Shown: positions 18,137 to 28,670 of the stretch, piece after piece
Position numbering within the stretch: the first letter of the stretch is position 1
Layout: each line of letters begins with the position of its first letter
NCBI GenBank assembly: GCA_007693915.1
Contig: RECS01000105.1
Span: 1-64,000, forward strand
DNA from: Saprospirales bacterium
Lineage (GTDB): Bacteria > Bacteroidota > Bacteroidia > Chitinophagales > Saprospiraceae
Direction: 5' to 3'
Length of the DNA: 64,000 nucleotides
Notes under the pieces: generated by a model
The model's database searches: none
What the model saw: only the letters and a program-made list of their open reading frames with translations
What the model was told of the DNA's origin: nothing
Made by a program: the position numbers and the translations under genes

Positions 18137-19549
18137 ATGCTTAGGTTCTATGTTGGACTCCTTTCCCTTTCGCTTTTTTCCTGTACAGTAGCTACAACGG
18201 AAAAAATAGAGATATCCAAGGAATCGAAGGATGTAGTGCAGGAAGAAACCTTGGACAAAAGATGCCTCACTTTTGAAACAGCAAGAGGAGGTCAATCTTT
18301 AATTGAGGATTTTGTGCTTTACCGGGATTTCTTGAGGGATGGTGATATGAAAGAAGCTTTTGCTTATTGGAAAAATGTTTATAATAGAACCCCGGCAGCG
18401 GATGGCAGAAGGTGGAATGTTTTTACAGATGGGATTAAGTTTTACGAATGGAAACTGACTACTGAAGACGATGAAGAAATAAGGACAGAATACAAAGAGA
18501 AAATTCTTAGTCTGTATGATGATATGGGACATTGTTATCCAGAACAAGTCAATTTTGCTAAAGGATTAAAGGCCTTTGACTTGTATTATAAGTATAGGGG
18601 CTTTAAAGAAGATATCTATATATTTGAGTTATTCAAGAAATCCTTTTATGGATTTGGAGAGGATGTTCCTCCTTTTATTATTAACCCCTTCACAGCTTTA
18701 TTGGTAAGAACGGTTGTAGATGAAATAATTGAGATTAGCGAAGCGAGCAGAATAGCTTTGGACATTCTTGATGCGGTCAACAGTCAGGAAGACGATATGC
18801 ATGATTGGGGAATAGTTAAAACCTATGCACCGCAAAGGTTAGCTGATCTGGAGCGAGTCAGAGGTTTTTATCCCTGTGAATATTATCTGGAAATTTACCT
18901 TCCCTTATATGAAACTTCACCGGAGGATTGCGAAACCTTACAATTGGTTTTATCAAGATTAATATGGGGAAATTGTGATGAGGATTTAGATGTTATAACA
19001 GAAATAAATGCAGGTATTGATCAGTATTGCGTGATTCCTGTAACTGCAACTTCTTTAGTTCGTGATGCTTATCAAGCTTTAAGGGACGCTGAGTATTCCA
19101 AAGCGGTTGAATTTTTTCAAAAGGCAATTGATGAGGAGAGTGACATTAAGAGGAAAGCTGATTATGCCCTAGTAATTGGAAAAATTTATTATAGCCATTT
19201 GAGGGACTTTTCTAAATCTAGAGAATTCGCACAATTAGCATCATCCTTCAGACCTGAATGGGGTGAACCGCACATTCTGATTGGCAAACTATATGCTTCA
19301 AGTGGTCCTTTGTGTGGTCCCGGCACAGGATGGGATAGCCAGGTAGTTACATGGGTTGCCATAGATGAATGGCAACGAGCACGATCAAAGGATAGTAATG
19401 TAGCAGCTGAAGCTATACAGCTCATCAACCAATATACTCAATACATGCCTAGTAGAGAAGATATTTTTAGCCGTACTTTAAATGAAGGTGCTTCTTACTT
19501 TGTGCCTTGTTGGATTCAAAGAAATACGACCATTCGAGCTAAGCCTTAA
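18137..19549 (+). CDS. TPR-containing lipoprotein, paralog 2
   Basis: Lipobox LSLFSCTVA; VYNRTPAADGRRWNVFTDGIKFYEWKL; same layout as the preceding gene. Confidence 0.75.
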   Translation: MLRFYVGLLSLSLFSCTVATTEKIEISKESKDVVQEETLDKRCLTFETARGGQSLIEDFVLYRDFLRDGDMKEAFAYWKNVYNRTPAADGRRWNVFTDGIKFYEWKLTTEDDEEIRTEYKEKILSLYDDMGHCYPEQVNFAKGLKAFDLYYKYRGFKEDIYIFELFKKSFYGFGEDVPPFIINPFTALLVRTVVDEIIEISEASRIALDILDAVNSQEDDMHDWGIVKTYAPQRLADLERVRGFYPCEYYLEIYLPLYETSPEDCETLQLVLSRLIWGNCDEDLDVITEINAGIDQYCVIPVTATSLVRDAYQALRDAEYSKAVEFFQKAIDEESDIKRKADYALVIGKIYYSHLRDFSKSREFAQLASSFRPEWGEPHILIGKLYASSGPLCGPGTGWDSQVVTWVAIDEWQRARSKDSNVAAEAIQLINQYTQYMPSREDIFSRTLNEGASYFVPCWIQRNTTIRAKP

Positions 19550-19838
19550 AGTGTGATTTTCGATTATTAGGTTAGAATATCCATATAAACCGCTAATATA
19601 CCTTATCTCCTATCCATCTAATTCAGTGGGTATATTTCATATATCGAATGGAGGTGAATTAATGAAGTTGATAGTTTGAAAGTGTTTCCCCCTATCAATC
19701 TTACGTACGCTAATCCGCAACTTGTTGGAGTGAATGGGATAGTCTCTTCAAGCTTCAACAAAACTCGCTTCACTATACTTGCATTTAATTATTTTTCTAA
19801 GCAGCTCTTTTCTACATTACTAGACTTTCAAGTAACAA

Positions 19839-22800
19839 TTACCTTGTTAGCATAATATCACCAGTATACTCCTCAGTGCTGCCATCAATAAATTTTACCC
19901 TGATAAAATAGACAAATACTGAGGGATTCAAGGTTTCGCCATTAAAAGTACCATCCCATCCAAAAGCATTTTCATTAGCGGGGAAATTTCTTCTTTCAAA
20001 AACCTTAGCGCCCCAACGGTCAAATACCATCATCTCTTCAATTTCTTGTATTACCTCCGTACCAAAAACCATAAAAATATCATTTATCCCATCTGCATTC
20101 GGTGAAAAGACATTTGGTATATATACATTTCTATCTATACGTACAAAAATATTGATATTATCCATATCGCTGCATCCGTTGAAATCTTCAACCACCAATT
20201 CAATAATCCCACTATTCGGTAAATCATAAAGTATTTCAAGCTCATTGCATGGATTACACAATTCTTCTCCATTTATAGACCAGACTATACTTTCTATCCG
20301 ATCAAAACCGATACTTACCTCACCAATTATTAAAGCAGATTCGCCAAATGAAATTTCCACATCTGATCCCAGATTAACAATAACCTCAGGTGGATAAGAT
20401 AAATTTATCACTGTATCTTTAAAACAACCGTTGTCATCTGTTACTGTAATCTCAAACTCCCCTTCACTTAGGTTAGTGAATTCAGGAATTTCAGATTCTA
20501 CCTCGTTAATAGTATAAGTGTAAGGAGACGTCCCACCTTCCACATTTTCAACAACAATGATTCCGGAATTTTCATTGAAACATAATGGATCAATCCCATT
20601 AACAGATATGGAGTTGATGTCGGTTGGATCTAAGGTAACTTCAACAAAATCACTTGCTGAGCAGGATGTAATTATATTTGTAAGCTGCAATTCAAATACC
20701 CCAGCATCAGAGATTTCCTGAATGATTTCATCACCTAAAGATTCTCCAGTTTCAGTGTTTATCCATAAATACTCTAAATCAGCTTGCTGTGAAATTCCTT
20801 CTCCTATAAAGACTGAAGATACAAGGCAGTTGATCTCCTGGTCGATTCCTGCATCTACCATTGGTAACTCATTAACAATGAGTTCAGCTGTTGTCTCGCC
20901 CATGCAGCCATCACCATCAGTTACAGTAACTGTATAGATACCTTGATCGGTCAAGGTTACTGAGAAACCTTCAGCACCAGCTGACCAATTATAAGATTCA
21001 AAATCATCATCCACAGACCATTCTGTTGATTCTCCTTCACAAATTTCAAATTCTCCGGATATCGCAATCTCAATTTTATCCTTGACTTCAAAATCAAAAC
21101 TTGTAGTACCCTCACAATTGTTTTCATCAGTAACCGTCACAGAATAAGTACCTGATTCACTAATGGTTATTGTTGCTTGGTTTTCTCCGGTTGACCATGA
21201 GTAGTTTTCAAAGTCCTGATTAAGTGACAATTCAGTAGATTCACTAAAACAAACCAATTCATCACCAGTGATTTCAGGTTCAGGACTTGGAAACTCTTCA
21301 ACCTCTACACTTGTATCGCCACTGCATCCATCTGCATCCGTTACAGTTATAGAGTAAAACCCCGGGCTTGTAACAGTAATTGAAGGTGTTGTTTGACCAT
21401 TACTCCATAAATAAGTATTGAAGCCCTCGCCCACATTAAGTACTGTACTTTCTTCGGGACAAAAACCTGTTGCTCCTGTAATTGCCGGCTGGAGTTCTTC
21501 ATCTTCCGTAATTGTAATTGATCCTTCCGTCTGACAGCCGTTTTCATCAATTACTGAAACAGTGTAGGTTCCTTCTTCATCTATATTTATTGAAGGCGTA
21601 GTTTCTCCTGTAACCCAATTGATCTCAGCAAAGTCTGCGATACTTATCGTTGTACTGAAGCCGGTACAAAAAGTAGTGGAACCTGTAAATTCAATTACAG
21701 GCAATTCATTAACCGTAAGTTCAAAAATTACAGAATTGATACAACCGTTCGAGGCTGTTACGGTAACGCTATAGGTTCCGGTAGCATCAACATCTATTTG
21801 ATCCGTATTTTCTCCGGTTGACCAATTAAAACTTTCAAAATCTTCATTAAGACTTAGTGTTGTTTGTTCTCCAATACAAATATCAGTATCTCCTAAAATT
21901 TGTGGTTGAGGTAATTCGAGTTCATTGACAACTAAACTATCTGTCGCTATACATCCATTGTTGTCTGTAATTGTGACGCTATATAAACCGGGAGTGGAAA
22001 TTACGACATCACTGCTAATCTCATTGTTTGACCACAATATTTCTGCGAAATCACCTTCAACTGAAAGAATAATATTTTCACCTGAACAAAATTCAGATTC
22101 TCCCATTATTTCTACTGCAGGTTCGGGGAATGAAATGATATCGATAGAAAAAGAATCCTGACATCCGTTATTATCAGTTAAATTGATAGTGTACGTTCCA
22201 CTTTCAGTAATACTAATCAGATCAATGCTGTCGCCAGTATTCCATAAAAATGAATCAATATCATCTTCGGTTTCAAAGCTAAGATCAATACTTTCACCAG
22301 GACAAATGCCATTGTCTGACTGATCAAAATTACCTGCAGGCAAGGGGTTGACAACTACTTCAACTGTATCAAACCCAAAGCACCCTTGACCATCATCTAC
22401 AGTTACAAAATAAATTCCGGGTTCCTCTACACTTATTTCATCGGTAGTTTCCCCTGTGTTCCACAAATAGGAAGGGAAAAGAGGGGCTGTTGTTAATATG
22501 GTAGATTCCCCTGAACAAATTTCCGTCATTCCGATAATAGAAATATCGAGTTCCTCCGCAATGGTAATATTTACACTGTTTTCTCCCACGCAATTATTAC
22601 TGTCCACAACAAAAACATTGACAGGTCCGGGTTCGTTTGTTGTAATAGAAAAAGCTGTATCGGTACCATTCCAAACCGCAAGTTCAAAGTTATCTGATAC
22701 GGATAGGGTAGTACTTCCTGCTTCACAAAAAACAGTTGAGCCCTCAATAGAGGGTTCAGGTGGTGCAAATTCATCTATAAATATTGTAATTTCGCCCCTA

Positions 22801-24761
22801 CATCCTAAAGAGTCAAACGCCACTATCTCTAAAGAATCTGACTCTGTAACTTCAAATTGAAAAGTCCCTTCCTCTCCATTCCAGAATATGGATGTGAAAT
22901 TAGAATCAATAGATATCACAGTTGATTCACCACTACAAAATCCAGGATTACCTAAATAGTCAAATTCAAAATCACCTGTAACCAAAATTGTAAAACAGGA
23001 ATCATTCTGCAACTCGGGGCAGTTGGGTATTATAAATGCAGCGCACACTTCCATAATACCTGTGTCAATAGCAGATATAATTATGGATTGATTAGATTCA
23101 GAAACAGAGATGCCCTCAGCAGATACAGACCAATCGACATTAAATTCCCCTTCCTGATTTTCAATAAAAACTTCAAATTCTGTTCCTATACATACCTCAT
23201 CCGGAAGAATTAAAACGGGTTGAGGGGGTGGAGAAAAGTTTTCAAATAGTTCTATTGTTATGGTGTCTGAGCAGATTAGATCACCAAATAGGCCATTAAT
23301 TATTAAAGTAAATACGCCTGCTGCTCCTGCTTCAATGGTTGGTCCGGTTTGTCCGGGTAATTCATCATCATTGTATAACCATTGGAAATTTACATCATCA
23401 ACAGGAGTATTAAATCCATCGTCTATAAAAACAGCAGTGCTTGATGCCCCAATAATAATGGTTTGGTTTGGACATCGGAGGGTATCTTCAGGAACATCAA
23501 ATTGAACAAAGAAATCTATTTGATAAAAGTTAACAAAATAGCTGCTATCACATCCAAATTGATCAGTTGCAGGAACAAATGTAGTTCCCGGGCCGGTAAT
23601 AGTTTCACTGGTTGGAAAGAAAAAGAATGGAAAATCTTCTTTACATAAAACCGTATCTACATCTTGTGGTTCATTAATAATAATTTCTAAATCAAACTGA
23701 TTCAAGACTTCACATCCATTTGGATCTGTAACAATGAATTCATTTAATCCGGGCTCAGTAAAAAAATTTCCTTCGAGTTCAAATGGAAGGTCTTCTAAAC
23801 AGACAATAAACTCTCCCAGATATTCAATAGGAAAATATACTTCGACTGTCATACAATTTTGCTCAGGTGGATCCTCAACAGGTATGCAAGGATCGTTGCT
23901 TGCATCAACACAAACCTCAAAAGTACCCTCAGTTGGGAAATCTATTTCAAACATAGGCTCGGAGGATAATCCTATTTCATTTCCATTAAGGTACCAATGA
24001 TATAGGGTGGCAGCTGAGAGATTATCTGCTTCGAAAAGTCCTGAAGTACCAACACAAACACTATCAGGTCCCATGAGTGGGTTAGTCCATGGTTCAATTT
24101 CAGCGCTCCCACATTCACCTACTACATTTATTCGGACATCGCAGGATGATCCTGCGCAACCGTCAACCATAAAGTAATAAACTTTACCTATTTCAAGTCC
24201 CTGTAAATCTAAGAGTTTATCATTTTGATTTCCGCAATCGTTTACATTGCATCCGACTTGTTCTGTAAAATTGCAGTCACCATAAATTGCAATTTGGATA
24301 CCTTCTGTACATCCGAATAAATTACATGGAAATTGACAAGGTGATCCATTGGTCCCTGAACAAACGTTTGTACAATTACTAACCTCAACATTTAAAGTTA
24401 ATTCTTCACACCAGGCTATAAAAGCAAACCAGGTTGGGTTATTTGGAACGGAGGGCACACCTATACATAAGGGATCTGGACCATTTTGAGGGTGCTGAAA
24501 TGTGGACATTGAGTATTCAAATCCATCAAGGTCGTCAATTGTACATAATATAGGTGCAGTTTCGCATTGACAGGTTTCCTGTGTGCCGTCATCACATGGT
24601 TCCGGAGGATCAGAGATCTGGGCATTGCTACCAAGGTGAAAAATAAATAAAAATGAAAGTAAAAACAAAGGAACCTTACCGGGAAAAATATCTGTCAAAG
24701 TTGTAAAAAATGACTCCATATAATGGCTTTTCTTGAACTGAGTTTTAAATAGTAAAATCAA
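19839..24761 (-). CDS. 1640-aa secreted Ig-like/PKD-repeat protein with T9SS gliding-motility C-terminal domain
   Basis: About ten copies of a C-x-G-E-S-T...W-(S/N)-T-G-E...G-x-Y-S-V-T-V-T-D-x-N-G-C module; C-terminus NVFSPNADGINDIFMVFGTEVIQEIEEMMVFDRWGAKVFERRNF...VYFIRVKFIDGSTEEYTGDIMLTR. Confidence 0.93.
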   Translation of the reverse strand: MILLFKTQFKKSHYMESFFTTLTDIFPGKVPLFLLSFLFIFHLGSNAQISDPPEPCDDGTQETCQCETAPILCTIDDLDGFEYSMSTFQHPQNGPDPLCIGVPSVPNNPTWFAFIAWCEELTLNVEVSNCTNVCSGTNGSPCQFPCNLFGCTEGIQIAIYGDCNFTEQVGCNVNDCGNQNDKLLDLQGLEIGKVYYFMVDGCAGSSCDVRINVVGECGSAEIEPWTNPLMGPDSVCVGTSGLFEADNLSAATLYHWYLNGNEIGLSSEPMFEIDFPTEGTFEVCVDASNDPCIPVEDPPEQNCMTVEVYFPIEYLGEFIVCLEDLPFELEGNFFTEPGLNEFIVTDPNGCEVLNQFDLEIIINEPQDVDTVLCKEDFPFFFFPTSETITGPGTTFVPATDQFGCDSSYFVNFYQIDFFVQFDVPEDTLRCPNQTIIIGASSTAVFIDDGFNTPVDDVNFQWLYNDDELPGQTGPTIEAGAAGVFTLIINGLFGDLICSDTITIELFENFSPPPQPVLILPDEVCIGTEFEVFIENQEGEFNVDWSVSAEGISVSESNQSIIISAIDTGIMEVCAAFIIPNCPELQNDSCFTILVTGDFEFDYLGNPGFCSGESTVISIDSNFTSIFWNGEEGTFQFEVTESDSLEIVAFDSLGCRGEITIFIDEFAPPEPSIEGSTVFCEAGSTTLSVSDNFELAVWNGTDTAFSITTNEPGPVNVFVVDSNNCVGENSVNITIAEELDISIIGMTEICSGESTILTTAPLFPSYLWNTGETTDEISVEEPGIYFVTVDDGQGCFGFDTVEVVVNPLPAGNFDQSDNGICPGESIDLSFETEDDIDSFLWNTGDSIDLISITESGTYTINLTDNNGCQDSFSIDIISFPEPAVEIMGESEFCSGENIILSVEGDFAEILWSNNEISSDVVISTPGLYSVTITDNNGCIATDSLVVNELELPQPQILGDTDICIGEQTTLSLNEDFESFNWSTGENTDQIDVDATGTYSVTVTASNGCINSVIFELTVNELPVIEFTGSTTFCTGFSTTISIADFAEINWVTGETTPSINIDEEGTYTVSVIDENGCQTEGSITITEDEELQPAITGATGFCPEESTVLNVGEGFNTYLWSNGQTTPSITVTSPGFYSITVTDADGCSGDTSVEVEEFPSPEPEITGDELVCFSESTELSLNQDFENYSWSTGENQATITISESGTYSVTVTDENNCEGTTSFDFEVKDKIEIAISGEFEICEGESTEWSVDDDFESYNWSAGAEGFSVTLTDQGIYTVTVTDGDGCMGETTAELIVNELPMVDAGIDQEINCLVSSVFIGEGISQQADLEYLWINTETGESLGDEIIQEISDAGVFELQLTNIITSCSASDFVEVTLDPTDINSISVNGIDPLCFNENSGIIVVENVEGGTSPYTYTINEVESEIPEFTNLSEGEFEITVTDDNGCFKDTVINLSYPPEVIVNLGSDVEISFGESALIIGEVSIGFDRIESIVWSINGEELCNPCNELEILYDLPNSGIIELVVEDFNGCSDMDNINIFVRIDRNVYIPNVFSPNADGINDIFMVFGTEVIQEIEEMMVFDRWGAKVFERRNFPANENAFGWDGTFNGETLNPSVFVYFIRVKFIDGSTEEYTGDIMLTR

Positions 24762-24979
24762 TATTACATATAGTTCAATTCATATTAACTTACCTCAATG
24801 TTAATACATGATTAATGAAATGTTAGCTTCCGACAGAATGATTAATAAATTGGATAAAGTGATGTTTGCAATCGATAAATAAATATTAAAATAATTCATA
24901 ATTCATTTGATAATGATATTAATTGAGTAAATTTATAATGCCTTTAATCTTTATCATGTATTTTTGTAGAAAAACCTAA

Positions 24980-25627
24980 ATGATTTATATTGCCATAATT
25001 ATTGCTTTAAGTTTTGTAGCTATTACCTTGGGAATTAGTGGCTTTACAAAATACATTCGACCTGGTTTAAACCAGATGAAAAAAGATGTCTTGCGTTTAC
25101 GTTCCGCCTCAATATCTGCAGCTGCCAACTTGATACCTTTAAAGCATGATGAAATTGAGTTGCTGAGCAGTCGTGTTGATCTCAAGTCTTTAGGCAATCG
25201 TTTCAGAAAAACTAAATCAGGATTTTTGAACTCCATATACAATGAACCAATGGTTGCTTTTACTATAAAAAGATATCTTGGGAACAATCGAAGGAAAATA
25301 ATTTACGCTAGAACTACAACAGATGAATTTGTATTCATTCAAAAAAAGAATACTGTGCAACTGTACCTAAATGGCAATCCTTTTGGTAAACTTGAAAATG
25401 ACAATTTGTATTTCCTTAAAGACAACAAACGCATAGCTTGGATTGAAGGTGATAGAGGTCAATCGAGACCTCTATATACTCCCAATAAAAAACTCGCATT
25501 AATCAATCCCAACATTCAACTAAATGATTCTTCTTCAAGGACCTTTCAATTCGTGGGGGATTTAAACCCCTCTGAACAAAAAATTTTATTGTCAGTTGTA
25601 GTTTTTAAATTGCTTGAAAATGAATAG
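24980..25627 (+). CDS. Hypothetical protein, N-terminal TM segment
   Basis: 215-aa ORF preceded by TATTTTTG (24959-24966); no family recognised. Confidence 0.6.
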   Translation: MIYIAIIIALSFVAITLGISGFTKYIRPGLNQMKKDVLRLRSASISAAANLIPLKHDEIELLSSRVDLKSLGNRFRKTKSGFLNSIYNEPMVAFTIKRYLGNNRRKIIYARTTTDEFVFIQKKNTVQLYLNGNPFGKLENDNLYFLKDNKRIAWIEGDRGQSRPLYTPNKKLALINPNIQLNDSSSRTFQFVGDLNPSEQKILLSVVVFKLLENE

Positions 25628-25758
25628 TTTATCTCCTTTTATCTAGATTGTTGTAAGTAGTTTATAAAAATAGAGCTGATTTGAAATAGAAATTAAACAA
25701 ATCAATAATTTATTTTGTATTACTTTTGTATTTAAGCACCGTACTCAAACTTGTAAGC

Positions 25759-26205
25759 ATGAAGGTTTTTGATAAAGTTAGACTAGTTGTATATCGTATT
25801 CAAGAAAAAGGTCTTGAAGTTTTCCTTGTTGATTCTGAGGACAATAGCAATACTGAAGAATTCTTTACTATACCAGAAGGTGATTCCACACAATCATTTA
25901 TTCAAGCAGTTTCTGATTCGGGTTTAAGGTTAATCAAGCTAGATCCTGTTACTCAGGCTAATGGAACAAAAGTTGCTGCTTACGCCATAGAAGGAGATTG
26001 GCATGACCTTCCTTCCATCAAGGCAATGGTGAACAATGATATAGAAAAAGTGAAAGCTAAAATCCTTGATTTTATCCCCGAGAAGAAACCTGGTGCTTAT
26101 GTTTTAGTTAAAGACGCCTTCAAGAAGGTTCTTCCTTATGAATACTCTATCCTCAAAGAACTAAAAGAGATTCTTACGGAAAAAAATAGTATTCAAAATA
26201 TTTGA
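25759..26205 (+). CDS. Hypothetical protein, possibly NUDIX-like without Nudix box
   Basis: MKVFDKVRLVVYRIQEKGLEVFLVDSED...FTIPEGD; TACTTTTG at 25721-25728. Confidence 0.5.
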   Translation: MKVFDKVRLVVYRIQEKGLEVFLVDSEDNSNTEEFFTIPEGDSTQSFIQAVSDSGLRLIKLDPVTQANGTKVAAYAIEGDWHDLPSIKAMVNNDIEKVKAKILDFIPEKKPGAYVLVKDAFKKVLPYEYSILKELKEILTEKNSIQNI

Positions 26206-26218
26206 TCAATCCACTTTA

Positions 26219-27181
26219 GTGAAAACAGTAGATTCCCTCTCTGGTACCGAATTTGAACTGCCTGGTCTCGTAAATTTTTATAAAGGTAAAGTTAGAGATG
26301 TATATTTTTTCCGCGATAAAATAGCACTTGTGGCAACGGATCGGATATCTGCTTTTGACCATATTCTTCCCAATCCTATTCCATTAAAAGGTTTGATTCT
26401 TAACCAACTTGCAGCGTATTTTTTGAAGTCCTGCTGTAAAATCGCACCCAATTGGTTAGAATCCGTTCCTGACCCAAATGTCTCCGTAGGAAAAAGATGC
26501 GAATCAATAAAGATCGAAATGGTCATCCGCGGTTATTTGGTAGGTCATGCTTGGAGGATTTATAAAGCTGGAGGTCGGGAACTTTGTGGTGTTCAATTGC
26601 CTGACGGCATGAAGGAATCAGAACCCTTTCCTGAACCCATCATTACGCCTGCTACAAAAGCAGTTGAAGGACATGACGAAGATATTAGCAGAGATGAGAT
26701 TTTGTCGAAGGGAATTGTGGTAGCTGGGGTTTATGAAAAAATGGAGGAATACACCCGAAAACTTTTTAAGAAAGGTACCGACATGGCAGCTGCACGAGGA
26801 CTAATACTTGTTGATACTAAGTACGAATTTGGTTTTTCTCCCAATGGTGAATTGACCTTAATAGATGAAATCCATACGCCCGATAGTTCAAGGTATTTTT
26901 ATGCTGAATCCTATGAAAAAAATTTAAAAGCAGGTAAACCTCAGCATCACCTGAGTAAAGAATTTGTCCGAGAGTGGTTAATGGAAAATGGATTCCAGGG
27001 TTTAGATGGTCAACAGATACCAGAAATGAATGATGAGATTCTCGAAAGTATAAGTCAGCGTTACCTGAATCTCTATCAGCAACTCACCGGTGAATTACCG
27101 GATATTCCTGATGGTAGTGTGCCCACCCTGCAAAGAGTAGAGAAAAATCTAGTAAATTGGTGCAGGAAACAAAAACCTTAA
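26219..27181 (+). CDS. purC: Phosphoribosylaminoimidazole-succinocarboxamide synthase
   Basis: YKGKVRDVYFFRDKIALVATDRISAFD, EMVIRGYLVGHAWRIY, LILVDTKYEFGF, LIDEIHTPDSSRY; GTG start. Confidence 0.96.
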   Translation: MKTVDSLSGTEFELPGLVNFYKGKVRDVYFFRDKIALVATDRISAFDHILPNPIPLKGLILNQLAAYFLKSCCKIAPNWLESVPDPNVSVGKRCESIKIEMVIRGYLVGHAWRIYKAGGRELCGVQLPDGMKESEPFPEPIITPATKAVEGHDEDISRDEILSKGIVVAGVYEKMEEYTRKLFKKGTDMAAARGLILVDTKYEFGFSPNGELTLIDEIHTPDSSRYFYAESYEKNLKAGKPQHHLSKEFVREWLMENGFQGLDGQQIPEMNDEILESISQRYLNLYQQLTGELPDIPDGSVPTLQRVEKNLVNWCRKQKP

Positions 27182-28377
27182 TTGCCCTTTAAGTAATTTT
27201 CCAGATATTGAAAATAAGGTCCTAACTTACCATCAACTGCAACTGTTGCCCTGACTAAGATATCGCTTTTCACTTTCTTTAACTCCGGTAAAATATGTTC
27301 GATGAATTGTGCACCAAATGCTTCAGATGCATCGCGCGGAAGCTCATTAGGTAAATTGTCAACTGCCATCATGTCAATTGAATTGTCTTGATAAGCAGAA
27401 CACTCTTTCATAGTGATTTTATCTACTCCATAAACTGGCTCTGCAATGGTGCTGGGTCGAATAGTAGTCGGAATAGAGGAAACCGGAGCTATGTCACAGG
27501 TTACATCTGCAATGGTCTTGATTGAAAACCCAGGGTCTAATAAATCCGAAGGCTTGAAGAAGGACGGTGCCTCATTATCCCAATAAATACCGTTAATAAA
27601 TACATCAGCTTTTGAAAGGAATGGCTGAAATGCAGACTCATACTCTGCAGGATTATCATAAAAGTGCTGTAGTTCGAAATCTAACTTATTTTTTGGTCTG
27701 ACATATTCCTTTGGTCCAATCTGACAATAAACAGCTTCATTAGCATGACTTTTTAAAAACTCATCTGAAGTAACTTTTGTAATCCCCATATCATTCAAAA
27801 CTTCAGCAGCGCCATTTGCAACCCTACCGTTTCCTGTAAGAATGATTTTCATTTTTGGAAATTGTATTTTATGATAAACTGCTCTAGCCTCATTGTAGTT
27901 TTTCATATCCTTCATACGAGGCAAGTCAAAAAGCCCTGTTCTTTTACCATAAGCCATTAAGCCATTATGGGCTCCAACCATCCCGGCAAATTTCCCAAAG
28001 GCTATTAACCTTTGACCTTTATCATTGGTCAAAACCTCATAATCAATAAGCCTGATTCTTTTTCGAATAATCTCCCTCAATAATTCACGATTGTATTCCT
28101 GTTCTTTTATGGTATGAGAAAAAAAGAAATAAGTTTTATTTTCGATCAAGGCTTCTAATTTCACTTCTTTTACCCCAATTAAAATATCACAATCATCAAT
28201 ATCATCAACCAATGGCACTCCGGCTTTTTCAAATTCTGAATTGGTGAAGGATCGCTTCTCTGATCTTTGAGCAACAATTTCCCAGCCTCTCTTAATTAAA
28301 AAGGCAGCTTGTTCCGGAATTAGTGGACATCTTGAATCGCCCGGAATTTTCGTCTCTTTGATAATACCAACTTTCAT
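27178..28377 (-). CDS. Saccharopine dehydrogenase/lysine-ketoglutarate reductase (LYS1-like, alanine dehydrogenase N-terminal fold)
   Basis: MKVGIIKETKIPGDSRCPLIPEQAAFLIKRGWEIVAQ...FFFSHTIKEQEYNRELLREIIRKRIRLIDYEVLTNDKGQRLIAFGKFAGMVGAHNGLMAYGKR. Confidence 0.82.
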   Translation of the reverse strand: MKVGIIKETKIPGDSRCPLIPEQAAFLIKRGWEIVAQRSEKRSFTNSEFEKAGVPLVDDIDDCDILIGVKEVKLEALIENKTYFFFSHTIKEQEYNRELLREIIRKRIRLIDYEVLTNDKGQRLIAFGKFAGMVGAHNGLMAYGKRTGLFDLPRMKDMKNYNEARAVYHKIQFPKMKIILTGNGRVANGAAEVLNDMGITKVTSDEFLKSHANEAVYCQIGPKEYVRPKNKLDFELQHFYDNPAEYESAFQPFLSKADVFINGIYWDNEAPSFFKPSDLLDPGFSIKTIADVTCDIAPVSSIPTTIRPSTIAEPVYGVDKITMKECSAYQDNSIDMMAVDNLPNELPRDASEAFGAQFIEHILPELKKVKSDILVRATVAVDGKLGPYFQYLENYLKGN

Positions 28378-28633
28378 CCTATTTCAATTTTTGAGAGTGT
28401 AAAAATAAGCGCATAAAAATAAATAGATCGGTCATTCGTGATTTAAATTTAAAGTATCACAGTTTAAAAATTCCTGTAACTAATAAATAATTATAAGCGT
28501 GTCACACAAGGAAAGTATTTTAAAGATTGATAGTAGACAAAATACCTTGCTATATGTACTTTTGGATTAAAATGTTATAATTATAAAATCACCTTATCAT
28601 TTACTCCCACTTTTTTTTATGGTAATTAAAAGT

Positions 28634-28641
28634 TATTTTTG
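28634..28641 (+). promoter_or_regulatory. Bacteroidota -7 element TATTTTTG
   Basis: TAnnTTTG consensus 30 bp upstream of the dipeptidase ATG. Confidence 0.45.
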
Positions 28642-28670
28642 CATATTTTCGAAAACTAACATCTTACTAC

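Noticed and set aside
19560-19838. 280-bp intergenic region between the TPR paralog and the giant adhesin gene
   Set aside because: Checked for tRNA, ncRNA or repeat structure; nothing convincing found by eye.
20880-22950. Tandem repeat pattern that could be mistaken for a CRISPR or DNA satellite
   Set aside because: Periodicity of ~250 bp follows ~80-aa protein modules, and nucleotide copies are diverged; no short identical repeats with spacers.
20722-24000. Many short plus-strand ORFs opposite the 1640-aa gene
   Set aside because: Antisense shadows of a repetitive coding region; composition has no protein-family signal.
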